The translations under genes and the position numbers were made by a program. The notes under the pieces are model-generated. The model was not told where the DNA came from. It was given only the letters and a program-made list of their open reading frames with translations, and did not search any database. Positions 9,269 through 17,200 of a stretch of 64,000 nucleotides of DNA are shown here, piece after piece (the first letter of the stretch is position 1; each line of letters begins with the position of its first letter). Location: the NCBI RefSeq assembly GCF_013363755.1, contig NZ_CP054840.1:2163501-2227500 (forward strand), read 5' to 3'. This DNA comes from Comamonas antarctica (GTDB taxonomy: Bacteria > Pseudomonadota > Gammaproteobacteria > Burkholderiales > Burkholderiaceae_C).

Positions 9269-10014
9269 AGGATGCCGCCTCGACCGCGCAGCGGGAGCAG
9301 AACCAGCGCCAAGGCCTGATCGTCGGCACCATCACCTTGCCGTTCCGGCTGCTGGGGGTGCTGATCGGCTCGCTGCTGTTCTCCATTGTCGTGGAGTGCG
9401 TCGGAATGCACCTGTTCTGGAAGGACGAGGGCTGGCGACACTCCCAGCAGATGTTGCAGTACGAGTTGGGGCACCTGTCCAACCACTTCACGCGCAGCGT
9501 GGTCGTGCAGGAACCGGGGCGCACGGCGCACGAGCTGGTGGATACCGGATACGAATGGGTGTTCGTGCGCTCGGGCTTGCTGGAGCGCATGAGCCAGACC
9601 GCCGAGCGCGCCCGTGCACCCAGCCACGGGCAGACACGCAACTTTCGCTACTACATCAGCCAGGCCTATGTCTGGACCGAGAGCTACCTGATCGCCGCAG
9701 CCTTCACGACGCTGACCTTCCTTGTGCGCCTGCTGGTCCTGGTGCTCACGTTGCCGCTGATCCTCACCGCGGCATTCGTCGGCCTGATCGACGGCCTAGT
9801 GCGGAGGGACGTGCGCCGGTTCGGCGCGGGCCGCGAATCGGGCTTCATCTACCACCGCGCGAAAGCAAGCCTGATGCCGCTGGCCGTTCTGCCCTGGGTC
9901 ACGTACCTGGCCTTGCCGATCTCGGTGCATCCACTGCTGATTCTGCTGCCGAGCGCCGCCTTGCTGGGGCTGGCCGTGAGCCTGACCGCGGGCAGCTTCA
10001 AGAAATACCTTTAG
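9265..10014 (+). CDS. TIGR03747-family ICE membrane protein
   Basis: The 249-aa protein has about four hydrophobic segments: GTITLPFRLLGVLIGSLLF, AAAFTTLTFLVRLLVLVL, LILTAAFVGLIDGLV and the C-terminal LLILLPSAALLGLAVSLTAG. The motif RRDVRRFGAGRESGFIYHRA is characteristic of the family. It follows traD with an ATGA overlap and is thought to be an inner-membrane part of the transfer machinery. It is the last gene of the first conjugation block; the next 5.6 kb are unrelated cargo. Confidence 0.87.
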   Translation: MKDAASTAQREQNQRQGLIVGTITLPFRLLGVLIGSLLFSIVVECVGMHLFWKDEGWRHSQQMLQYELGHLSNHFTRSVVVQEPGRTAHELVDTGYEWVFVRSGLLERMSQTAERARAPSHGQTRNFRYYISQAYVWTESYLIAAAFTTLTFLVRLLVLVLTLPLILTAAFVGLIDGLVRRDVRRFGAGRESGFIYHRAKASLMPLAVLPWVTYLALPISVHPLLILLPSAALLGLAVSLTAGSFKKYL

Positions 10015-10043
10015 GCGAATGCTGTCCCGCGTGGCTGTAGTGC

Positions 10044-12668
10044 TCATCGGTTCTGCAGAACATCTAACGCAGCGTCCAACGCCGTAATCGATTCGACAAT
10101 GACTCTCACTAAGGAGCGGTCGAACTCGTGGTCTCGCTGGGAATCGTGGACACCGCTGTTGAGACACCCCCATTCAATGCTTCCTGCACCAACACCAAGC
10201 AGCCGGGTCAAAGCGACAACGACGTCTGGCGCGCCAGCATGCTGCGCGGAGATGCGATCGACGGCTGATCTCAACTTTGCGCATTTGTTGTTCAATTCCC
10301 AGGGGGAGCGTGGCCCGCCTAGCTTGAGTTCGATGCGCCCATCTGCTCGCCGGCCCAGCCAAGTCCAGAGACGGTCAGTCAGACTCTCCAGCGCGGGCCG
10401 CGCCTGGCGCAGCGCCTCACGCTTCTCATCGGCTGCCAACGCCTGCTGGGCCAACAGGACGTAGTTCTTCGTCGGTGGATCGCTGTCAACGCGCAGCTCA
10501 TGCTCGCCCTGGTGCGGGAGGAACTTGTAGCGCTTGATGGACCCGGCCCGCCGGGCGCCCAATTCCTGCTGGATCCGGTGCAGAAACTCCTCGGCGTGTG
10601 AGGTGAGGATGACCTGCTTGCCGACGAGCAAGCCATCCTCGAAGAAGGTACGCCAGATTCCGTCACGATGGTCATCGTCGATCGCGTTGACGACGTCATC
10701 GAAAATGACCACGGGGCACCCCTGCGCGATGTTCTTCGCCAGCAGAATCGCCAGACCCAGGCACTTGATATGCCCTTCGCTGAAGACCACCAGCGCGTCA
10801 TAGCGCACGCCAGGCTCACCGGTGAACTCTACTTCGATCTTGCCGTTTTCGGCGACAGGCAGCCACAACGCGTGCAAGAGGTCGCCAGGCGGATCAGCAC
10901 GATTGAATGCGTTGTACAGATTGCGTGCCTGTTCTCCGAGGCCCTGGAGCAGCACGCCCGGCAATGCGGCCAAGTAGGCTTGGATTTCGGGCAAGAAGCC
11001 GTCGTAGGCGGCCTTGACCCGCAGGTGGTGCGCGACTACCGGCACTTCGGTTGCGACCGACTCGATCAACTCACGGTTCGCCTCGTCAAATTGGGCCACG
11101 GTCTGGCGGGCAGCGGCCATTTCTTGGTCGGCTGTCATGCGTATGGTCCGCAGCCGTTCGATCTCCAGCCGGTGCTGGTCCAGTGCGTCCCGCTCCCGGG
11201 CCAGCGCCCCGCGCAGGGCATGCGCTTCGCGGGCTTGCGCGTCGGCGCGCTCGATGATTTCCGTGACCTGCAGCAGAGCGTTCCAGGCACGCCGGTCGCC
11301 ATCGACCCATGCGCCAAGCCAGGCGCCTGTCGAGGTAGGCGGCAATGGAGGCAGGCCTGCTGCCTGCAACTGTGCAGGACAAGCGTTTGCGCCAACCGCG
11401 ACTACCCGACGCATCTCGTCCCACAGCGCCCGCACCGCCTCGCTCAACTGCGTCCGTAGGCCGGCTTCCTGCTGCTGGAGGGTGGCCAACTGCGCGAGCT
11501 GCTCCAGGCCCGTGCGGGCCTTGGCGAAAGGATCCTGTGCGACAGCAGCCAATCCGGTTCCGCATGCGGGACAGGTGGTCGCCCCGTCAGTCAAGGCCAG
11601 CACAGCCTCGTAGAGCTTAGCGTACGACACTTCCCCAGCACGCGCCGAAAGCTGTCCGGTGGCCGCCTGCCACAGGCCTTGAAGGTGATAAGCCTCATCC
11701 AGCAGCGTCTGCAGCCGCGCTTGGCTCACCTCATGAACGGCAGGTGGGACGGCAACCAGTTGCGCCTGGACGTACGGCAGCCGCCCTTGCTGCTCCGGTG
11801 TGCCGAGCAGCCAGTCAACGCAAGCCTGGTACGTCGCGCCGGGCGACATTCGTTGCGCCAGCGCTTGCTCGGAGTTCTCCACCGCCGCGATCTTTTGCGG
11901 ATAAGCAGCGATCGTCTGTTCAGAGTTCGCCAACTGCAAGCGCCGCTGCGCGAGTTGAGTAGCCTGGGCGCCGACGAGCATCAGGTCTTGGTCGAGCGCG
12001 GGATTGAAGCCGCGCACGAAGTCGCTGAACTGATCCACGCCAAACAAGGTAGCGATGAGCTGCCGCTGATCGCCCGGAGTACGCGCCGCGATGCGGGCGA
12101 AGTCATCGAGGCGGTTCTTTTCGATGAAGCAGAAGCGGTACTCCGCTTCGTTGGGCTGCACAGCCTGGGCCTGGTCTGGTGCTCCGGAAGACAGGACGGG
12201 CGCGACATGGCGACGCAACCGGGCATTGTTGCAGTATGTCCGTTGGTCGACCCGCTTGACTTGGGCCTCGCTGATGGAGCCGAGCATCGCCACTTCCAGC
12301 GCCTCGCAGAAGCTGCTCTTGCCGGTACCGTTGGCGCCATAGACCAAAGTGATGTCGTGGCTGAGGTCGAATGTCTCTTGCCGCATGAATCCGCGAAACG
12401 GTCCCACCTCAAGCTGGCGCAGGCGCCCCAGCGCCGGCCCGACTTCGGGTCCGTGGCCATCTCCCTGGTACGCGACCGGCATCTGCGCCAAATGGGCGAC
12501 GGCCAGTGGCGCCATGCGGGTGGAGCGTCCACGGCGCGCTGCACCAACTTCAGCCAGAGGTTGCAGGTGATCAAGCACCAGATGCGCGAGCCGGCACACG
12601 TCGTCATGCACCTGGCGTTGCGCCAAGTGCGCCAAGAAGCGGTGGTACTCCGAATGAATGCTTGCCAT
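10044..12668 (-). CDS. Zinc-hook SMC/Rad50-like ATPase, probable defence effector or sensor
   Basis: The 874-aa protein starts at ATG 12668 after GAGGGGG. An N-terminal helical region of about 85 residues comes first. Walker A (YGANGTGKSS) is at about residues 111-118, and a long coiled-coil middle has a CPACG pair at about 366-369, like a Rad50 zinc hook. An ABC-signature-like FSEGHIKCLGLAI, Walker B VVIFDDVVNAIDDD near 650 and an H-loop TSHAEEF follow. About 150 residues follow the ATPase core, with W..LN.G.HD and EFDR motifs. It resembles ATPases of Lamassu-, Septu- or RloC-like systems but I cannot place it in one. It lies last in a four-gene minus-strand cassette. The N-terminus is uncertain because an alternative frame from ATG 12754 (GGAAG site) also reads plausibly. 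Confidence 0.8.
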   Translation of the reverse strand: MASIHSEYHRFLAHLAQRQVHDDVCRLAHLVLDHLQPLAEVGAARRGRSTRMAPLAVAHLAQMPVAYQGDGHGPEVGPALGRLRQLEVGPFRGFMRQETFDLSHDITLVYGANGTGKSSFCEALEVAMLGSISEAQVKRVDQRTYCNNARLRRHVAPVLSSGAPDQAQAVQPNEAEYRFCFIEKNRLDDFARIAARTPGDQRQLIATLFGVDQFSDFVRGFNPALDQDLMLVGAQATQLAQRRLQLANSEQTIAAYPQKIAAVENSEQALAQRMSPGATYQACVDWLLGTPEQQGRLPYVQAQLVAVPPAVHEVSQARLQTLLDEAYHLQGLWQAATGQLSARAGEVSYAKLYEAVLALTDGATTCPACGTGLAAVAQDPFAKARTGLEQLAQLATLQQQEAGLRTQLSEAVRALWDEMRRVVAVGANACPAQLQAAGLPPLPPTSTGAWLGAWVDGDRRAWNALLQVTEIIERADAQAREAHALRGALARERDALDQHRLEIERLRTIRMTADQEMAAARQTVAQFDEANRELIESVATEVPVVAHHLRVKAAYDGFLPEIQAYLAALPGVLLQGLGEQARNLYNAFNRADPPGDLLHALWLPVAENGKIEVEFTGEPGVRYDALVVFSEGHIKCLGLAILLAKNIAQGCPVVIFDDVVNAIDDDHRDGIWRTFFEDGLLVGKQVILTSHAEEFLHRIQQELGARRAGSIKRYKFLPHQGEHELRVDSDPPTKNYVLLAQQALAADEKREALRQARPALESLTDRLWTWLGRRADGRIELKLGGPRSPWELNNKCAKLRSAVDRISAQHAGAPDVVVALTRLLGVGAGSIEWGCLNSGVHDSQRDHEFDRSLVRVIVESITALDAALDVLQNR

Positions 12669-12768
12669 GCAGCCCCCTCTACACAGGAAGACGCTTCGAT
12701 GGCGTCCTTGATGATGTTGATCGGTCGCCAGCGCAGTAGGCACAGGCGGGTCATGCTTCCATTCGCTA

Positions 12769-13821
12769 TTACGGTTTGTGGAAGTTCTCAGCAAAATAGT
12801 CGATGACCTGCCCCGCTTGGGATCCCTGACGGAAACGCTTTTGCTCCTCGAAGTCGATCGAGGGCAGCATATGGATCAGTTGATGATCGGCGTACAGCGC
12901 CATGACCTTCTCGGCATCCAGTACCCCGGCGCGTTGTCCGGTAAGCGTATTCGCCGCTTCGATGGCCGCGCCGATCATCACGTCCGCCACTTGCACTGCA
13001 GGACTGTGCTTTGAATCGATCTGAGTCACGGACTGAAGCTTGAGCGGAAAGGTGATGCTGGCGATCTCCGATTGACGAAACGTGATCGGTTTCTCATGGC
13101 GGATGTACCGCTGCAGCAGGTCGTGATAAGTGAGCAGGTTCTTGGACTGATCGTGCTCGACCCGATACGGGCCGTCAGCCATGATTTCCATCCGACTGAC
13201 CAGGGACTGCAGCACCACGAAAGCAGCATCGGTGTTGACGCCCGGCGTGACGATCGCCTTCAGGCATTCAGGGGCAGCGAACTGCGCAAGCGGGCCAAGC
13301 GCTTCCGGCAGTTCCCACCAGCGCGATGCGCACGCCGCATCGATCAGGTTCCCAAGCGCCTCCGAGCTCTTTTCCTTCACCGCGCGCTGGAAGCTGACCA
13401 ACAGCCGGTCGAGCGCGCCTTTGCCGAGGAGCGTCGGTCCAACCGTATACAGCAGCGACGCAAGCGAGTAGTTCTGCCCGTCTTCGTAGAAGTCCATGCC
13501 GCGCTCGTAGTAGAACGGCTCGACCGCGTAGTCCAGGAACATCAGCAGCAACAGGTAGCGCTTGTCGCAGACGTAGGTCACGCACTTGTGGTCGGTTAGC
13601 AAGTCGCGCTGCAGCGCCATCAGACGGGGGTGATTGGCTGGGCGCCGAGCCAACGCCCGGTACTTGAGTTCGTCCGCCTGAAGCTTGGGAAAGTGCTCCC
13701 GGATCAGGCGCCCGGCCTCGTCATCCTCAATGGCGATGGCCGTCGCTCCTTGGAACCGCTGCTCAGGGTTCATCAGGTCAAAGCCGGTATAACCACTTTC
13801 ATCGATCCGGAAGCATTCCAT
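12769..13821 (-). CDS. DUF3800-domain protein
   Basis: The 350-aa protein begins with an acidic FRIDESGYTG motif, the hallmark first strand of the DUF3800 fold. This fold is thought to be RNase H-like and is often found in defence islands. The C-terminal HSPAVQVADVMIGAA segment is the second conserved DUF3800 block. The middle has CVTYVCDKRYLLL and FYYERGMDFYEDGQN. The start is directly next to the stop of the 52-aa upstream gene (TGA then ATG), with a GGGGAAGAG site just before. The ATPase gene follows about 100 bp later. Nuclease activity is a family-based guess. Confidence 0.8.
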   Translation of the reverse strand: MECFRIDESGYTGFDLMNPEQRFQGATAIAIEDDEAGRLIREHFPKLQADELKYRALARRPANHPRLMALQRDLLTDHKCVTYVCDKRYLLLLMFLDYAVEPFYYERGMDFYEDGQNYSLASLLYTVGPTLLGKGALDRLLVSFQRAVKEKSSEALGNLIDAACASRWWELPEALGPLAQFAAPECLKAIVTPGVNTDAAFVVLQSLVSRMEIMADGPYRVEHDQSKNLLTYHDLLQRYIRHEKPITFRQSEIASITFPLKLQSVTQIDSKHSPAVQVADVMIGAAIEAANTLTGQRAGVLDAEKVMALYADHQLIHMLPSIDFEEQKRFRQGSQAGQVIDYFAENFHKP

Positions 13822-13980
13822 TCAACTCTTCCCCTGGACAATGGACACTCCGATCCTGTCGGCCAATTCGAGCACGGCATCGTAGGCACCGACGTCGTTG
13901 TGCGAAGGCTCAGACGCGGCCGAGGATGGTTCACTAGGTGGCTCGCCATCGGCGGGCAGATTGGCGCATCGCTTAGTCAT
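13822..13980 (-). CDS. 52-aa protein of unknown function in the ATPase cassette
   Basis: The small reading frame starts MTKRCANLPADGEPP, is Ser/Glu/Pro-rich in the middle and ends DRIGVSIVQGKS. Its ATG lies inside the stop region of the upstream gene (ATGACTAA, 8-bp overlap). Its TGA is immediately followed by the ATG of the DUF3800 gene. Such exact packing on both sides supports a translated and coupled gene. I recognise no domain. The C-terminal AVLELADRIGVSIV could form an amphipathic helix. Confidence 0.6.
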   Translation of the reverse strand: MTKRCANLPADGEPPSEPSSAASEPSHNDVGAYDAVLELADRIGVSIVQGKS

Positions 13981-14647
13981 GGGTCATTTCAAGAATTTCA
14001 TCCACAGCGGCCGCAATGACACGGTCCGGTGCCGAAGCGAGTAGATCCTGGGGACGATTTCCACCCAGGAAGCTGTTTTCGGAGCGGAACCAATAAGCCA
14101 TGCCCCAGCCGTCTTTGTGTCCTTCGAAGGTTTCAATCACTTTGGCCAGCGATTTCAGTGGACGGAAACCAGCGTCACGATCCAGCCCGTAGTCCGGAAA
14201 GTAATCGATGCCACCGTGGTTGATAGCGAAGATTTGGCGTTGCTTCTTCCACTTATTGGGCTGAGCGCTCGGGTTCCGGGTGCTCAGTTCCGCGAGTTGT
14301 GCGATGTTCGCGGCGGTCAACCAGTCTCCACTTTCCAACACCGCCTTACGCGCCTGCACCAGCAGGCTCGCTTCCTTGAGCAGCCGGGGCGACAGCGGAT
14401 TGCGCGGCACGAGCATTTCTGCCAGCCGTTCGAGCGATTCGCGGTCCTGACGTTCAAGCAGCACCTCGAACATGGATGAAGCGACGTTGGTGAAGTTTTC
14501 CGCCAATGCCGCGAAAACACTGGGCTTGATGTGGTCGAACGCCACCACCAGCACGTGGTCAGCCTGCGACCGAGCGAGTTGAGCCTGAATCTCTTTGGGC
14601 GTACCCACAAGGGTCGACACGCCGAGACGGTCTGCAACGACGCTCAT
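13973..14647 (-). CDS. MbcA/ParS-type antitoxin-like protein (DUF2384-like C-terminus)
   Basis: The start at ATG 14647 is chosen for its GAGGAG site; an upstream ATG at 14710 would run across the divergent promoter region. This gives 224 aa. The N-terminal ~100 residues are unassigned. The middle has DWLTAANIAQLAELSTRNPSA, like a helix-turn-helix segment. The C-terminal DGWGMAYWFRSENSFLGG and RPQDLLASAPDRV follow the W..A.WF...N..L.G..P.DLL pattern of the Xre/MbcA/ParS toxin-binding domain. That suggests it senses, inhibits or represses the cassette. There is no RES-type toxin next to it. It is the first gene of the minus-strand cassette. Confidence 0.68.
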   Translation of the reverse strand: MSVVADRLGVSTLVGTPKEIQAQLARSQADHVLVVAFDHIKPSVFAALAENFTNVASSMFEVLLERQDRESLERLAEMLVPRNPLSPRLLKEASLLVQARKAVLESGDWLTAANIAQLAELSTRNPSAQPNKWKKQRQIFAINHGGIDYFPDYGLDRDAGFRPLKSLAKVIETFEGHKDGWGMAYWFRSENSFLGGNRPQDLLASAPDRVIAAAVDEILEMTHD

Positions 14648-14751
14648 GACTGACTCCTCAAATGGGTTATTTACGCTATTTGATATTACTATATCGACCA
14701 TAACCTTCAATGCCCAGACACTTCGGATTCTTGGGACCTAAGGAGCACACC
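14648..14751. promoter_or_regulatory. Divergent promoter region between antitoxin-like gene and abiH-like gene
   Basis: About 100 bp separate the two divergent starts. The part 14660-14700 is far more AT-rich than its surroundings. It contains an inverted repeat GATAT-TACT-ATATC (14682-14695), also readable as a TATAGT-type -10 for the minus strand. It could be both promoter and operator for the antitoxin-like protein. Confidence 0.5.
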
Positions 14752-15654
14752 GTGCACCCCACCACGCTTTATGTAGTCGGCAATGGATTCGACCTGTGGC
14801 ACGGCATTCCATCGGGCCTCGGACAGTTCAAGGAGTATGTCCTGGCCACAGACCGGGACATTCATCGCGAGGTCGAGGACTACCTTCCAGCCGGAGACGA
14901 CTGGTGCGACTTGGAATTAGCCCTGGCTGAACTGGATGCCGATATGCTGGTCGACAACTTGGGGCACTTCATGGGGGCCTATGGTGCCGAGGACTGGAGT
15001 GATTCAGGGCACCACGACTTTCAGTACGAGGTGGGGAACGTCGTCGAGCGACTGTCCAAGGGGCTTCGGACGCGCTTTGCCGAATGGATCCGAGACTTGC
15101 CCATCCCGACACACGACACCGCCCCGCGACGGCTTGCGACGCTGGATCCACAGGCGCTGTTCCTGACCTTCAACTACACGAGCACGTTGGACACTCTCTA
15201 TGGCATCGATCTGGCACGTGTTCTGCACATCCACGGCCGATCCGATGCGGCAGACGATGAGTTGGTCTTGGGCCACGCCTGGAATCCCCAATCCCGCCCC
15301 TCGCTCAACGACCGTCCGGATATCGAGGAGATCGATACCCGGGTGGCTGAAGCCAACGACATCATCGACGACTACTTCTCAGCCACCTTCAAGCGTTCCG
15401 AGGAACTGATCGCCCAGCATAGGACGTTTTTTCAGGCGTTGGGAGCCATCCAGAAGGTCGTCGTGCTTGGCCACTCTCTGTCCCCCGTGGATGCGATCTA
15501 CTTCCAGGCGCTCCTTCAGCAGCCCAGCGTTGCCGCGGCGCGATGGACAGTCGCATGCCGCAGCAAACAAGAGTGGCCTGATAAGGAACAACGGCTCGTC
15601 GCCCTGGGTTTGTGGCCGGGTGCTGGACAGCCATCTTCTTGGGACGCACTGTAG
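14752..15654 (+). CDS. AbiH-family abortive infection protein
   Basis: The N-terminal LYVVGNGFDLWHGIPSGLGQF motif is the signature of the AbiH family, first known from a lactococcal phage-resistance plasmid. Further family segments are LFLTFNYTSTLDTLYG, VLHIHGR and VVLGHSLSPVDAIYF. The likely start is GTG 14752, with TAAGGAG seven bases upstream, giving 300 aa. An ATG at 14710 would add 14 unrelated residues and has no good site. It is transcribed away from the ATPase cassette. The mechanism of AbiH is not established. Confidence 0.85.
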   Translation: MHPTTLYVVGNGFDLWHGIPSGLGQFKEYVLATDRDIHREVEDYLPAGDDWCDLELALAELDADMLVDNLGHFMGAYGAEDWSDSGHHDFQYEVGNVVERLSKGLRTRFAEWIRDLPIPTHDTAPRRLATLDPQALFLTFNYTSTLDTLYGIDLARVLHIHGRSDAADDELVLGHAWNPQSRPSLNDRPDIEEIDTRVAEANDIIDDYFSATFKRSEELIAQHRTFFQALGAIQKVVVLGHSLSPVDAIYFQALLQQPSVAAARWTVACRSKQEWPDKEQRLVALGLWPGAGQPSSWDAL

Positions 15655-15790
15655 AACAAAGCGTCGTTCGCTCCTGTATTTGCGGATCGCTGCGCACCTA
15701 ATCCGGTCGGCCCCAGTTCCTATTGTTTGTGGCCTAAAGCAGCCCTGATCTCCACGATCAAGCCATTGCTGATTTCACAGGAATGGCGCG

Positions 15791-16171
15791 ATGTTGGCTC
15801 CGATCTGGCTGCGCGCCGCGCATCGCGGCGTGCCCACTTTTCTCGTGACGGCCCTCCTGCTGGGCCAGTCCCCGATGGCGTTGGCCGAGCCCCCCACGCA
15901 GCGCCAGGAACTGGTCGCGGCGCTGCGCCAGCTCGACGCGCTGGAGCGCACCGTCGCCGACAGCGCCGCGCATGCCCCCATCCAGCCGGGAGAGCGCTAC
16001 CACTTCGATTACCCGCGGCTGCTGGCTGACCTAGCGCGCGTGCGCGCCGGTATCCAGGCCCACCTCTCACCTTCGCGTGCCCAGCCGCGCGACCCCTCCG
16101 AACTGGCCGGCGACTACCGCACTGAGCGGGCCGTCGAGCCATCGCCGACGACCGCGGAGGTCAAGCCATGA
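15791..16171 (+). CDS. RAQPRD-family ICE protein
   Basis: The 126-aa protein has a signal peptide ending near ALAEP, a predicted helical region with RQELVAALRQLDALERTV, and the diagnostic RAQPRD motif near residues 97-102. It is a small periplasmic protein found at the start of the second conjugation block in this ICE class. The stop overlaps the next start. The 136 bp upstream separate it from the cargo cassette and probably hold the promoter of this block; I see no clear -35/-10 pair. Confidence 0.9.
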   Translation: MLAPIWLRAAHRGVPTFLVTALLLGQSPMALAEPPTQRQELVAALRQLDALERTVADSAAHAPIQPGERYHFDYPRLLADLARVRAGIQAHLSPSRAQPRDPSELAGDYRTERAVEPSPTTAEVKP

Positions 16172-16401
16172 ACGGCGCCCAGGTCTCGGCATTTCAAGCC
16201 AACAGCGGCATCGCGCCTTCCGCGATGGCGACCGTCTTGGTCGGCGTCGTGTTCGCGGTCCTGCTCGTCTGGGGCGTCTGGGCCATCCGAACGGCCTACG
16301 TGGGGTGGTCCGAGAGCCACCTCAACCAGCGCCAGTTCCTCGGCGTCTGCATCCGCTTCGTCGCGATGTACCTCGTCCTGAGTTTCTTCCTCCTCTCCTG
16401 A
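16168..16401 (+). CDS. TIGR03758-family ICE membrane protein
   Basis: The 77-aa protein has two hydrophobic segments (ATVLVGVVFAVLLVWGVWAI and FVAMYLVLSFFLLS) around the conserved YVGWSES motif. Size and topology resemble small pilin-like or VirB3/TraL-like subunits of the mating channel. It starts inside the stop of the RAQPRD gene. Confidence 0.88.
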   Translation: MNGAQVSAFQANSGIAPSAMATVLVGVVFAVLLVWGVWAIRTAYVGWSESHLNQRQFLGVCIRFVAMYLVLSFFLLS

Positions 16402-16417
16402 CCTGAAAGGCCTGACC

Positions 16418-16777
16418 ATGCAAAACCGCATCCTCACTTCCCGTTTTGTCCAGCGCGCCACCGTGGCTCTGGGCGCCGCCGCGCTGCCCGCGCTGTCGTT
16501 CGCGCAGGGGTTGCCGCAACTGGAGAACCCGACCCGCGGCACGGGCAACGGCATCATGGAAACGATCAGGAACTACGGCTACGACATCATCATGCTCGTG
16601 GCCCTGCTGGTTGTGGCGTCGATGTTCATTGGCGTGTGCTACCACGCCTACGGCACCTACGCGGAAATCCACACTGGTCGCAAAACCTGGGGCCAATTCG
16701 GCCTCACGGTCGCCATCGGCGCGGTGCTGCTCGTGATCGGCATCTGGCTGCTCACCGAAGCCACCGGCATCCTGTAA
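16418..16777 (+). CDS. TIGR03745-family ICE membrane protein, pilin-like
   Basis: The 119-aa protein has a signal sequence ending ALSFAQG and then two membrane segments: YDIIMLVALLVVASMFIGV and FGLTVAIGAVLLVIGIWLL. This layout, with a cleaved signal and two hydrophobic helices, is that of VirB2/TraA-like pilins, so it is a good candidate for the pilus subunit. An AAAGG site precedes the start. Confidence 0.87.
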   Translation: MQNRILTSRFVQRATVALGAAALPALSFAQGLPQLENPTRGTGNGIMETIRNYGYDIIMLVALLVVASMFIGVCYHAYGTYAEIHTGRKTWGQFGLTVAIGAVLLVIGIWLLTEATGIL

Positions 16778-16789
16778 GGCGAGGCCGGT

Positions 16790-17200
16790 ATGTCCGAGCA
16801 GCAGCACGTCCGTGCTGACGGGACGGTCACGTTCCTTCCGCACCGGCTCAACCGCCATCCCGTTGTCGTGCGCGGCCTCACCGCCGACGAGCTGTGGATC
16901 TGCTGCGGCCTGTCCGGCGCCGCCGGCCTGCTGGTCGGTGCGCCGCTGTCCTGGGTGTTCCGCACGATCGCGCTCGCGCCCACGTTCGTCGTGCTGGGCG
17001 TGGCCTTCGGCGTGTTCATCGGGGGCGGCATCCTGCGTCGCCTCAAGCGTGGGCGTCCCGACACCTGGCTGTATCGGCAACTCCAGTGGCGCATCGCCAC
17101 GCGCTATCCGCTGGTGGCGGGCTGGGTGGGCGGCCATGTGCTGATCTCACGCTCCGGCTTCTGGACCACCCGAAGGTCTGCTGCAAGGGGGGCACGATGA
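16790..17200 (+). CDS. TIGR03750-family ICE protein, VirB3/TraL-like
   Basis: The 136-aa protein has the family motif VTFLPHRLNRHPVVVRGLT, then two membrane helices between about residues 38 and 82. A basic segment with RRLKRGRPDTWLYRQLQWR follows. It likely sits in the inner membrane with the TraC ATPase. The stop overlaps the next ATG by 4 bp. Confidence 0.87.
   Translation: MSEQQHVRADGTVTFLPHRLNRHPVVVRGLTADELWICCGLSGAAGLLVGAPLSWVFRTIALAPTFVVLGVAFGVFIGGGILRRLKRGRPDTWLYRQLQWRIATRYPLVAGWVGGHVLISRSGFWTTRRSAARGAR

Noticed and set aside
11679..12806. 375-codon plus-strand frame opposite the zinc-hook ATPase gene
   Set aside because: The minus-strand protein has Walker A, hook, signature and Walker B in order; the plus-strand frame has none and is an antisense shadow.
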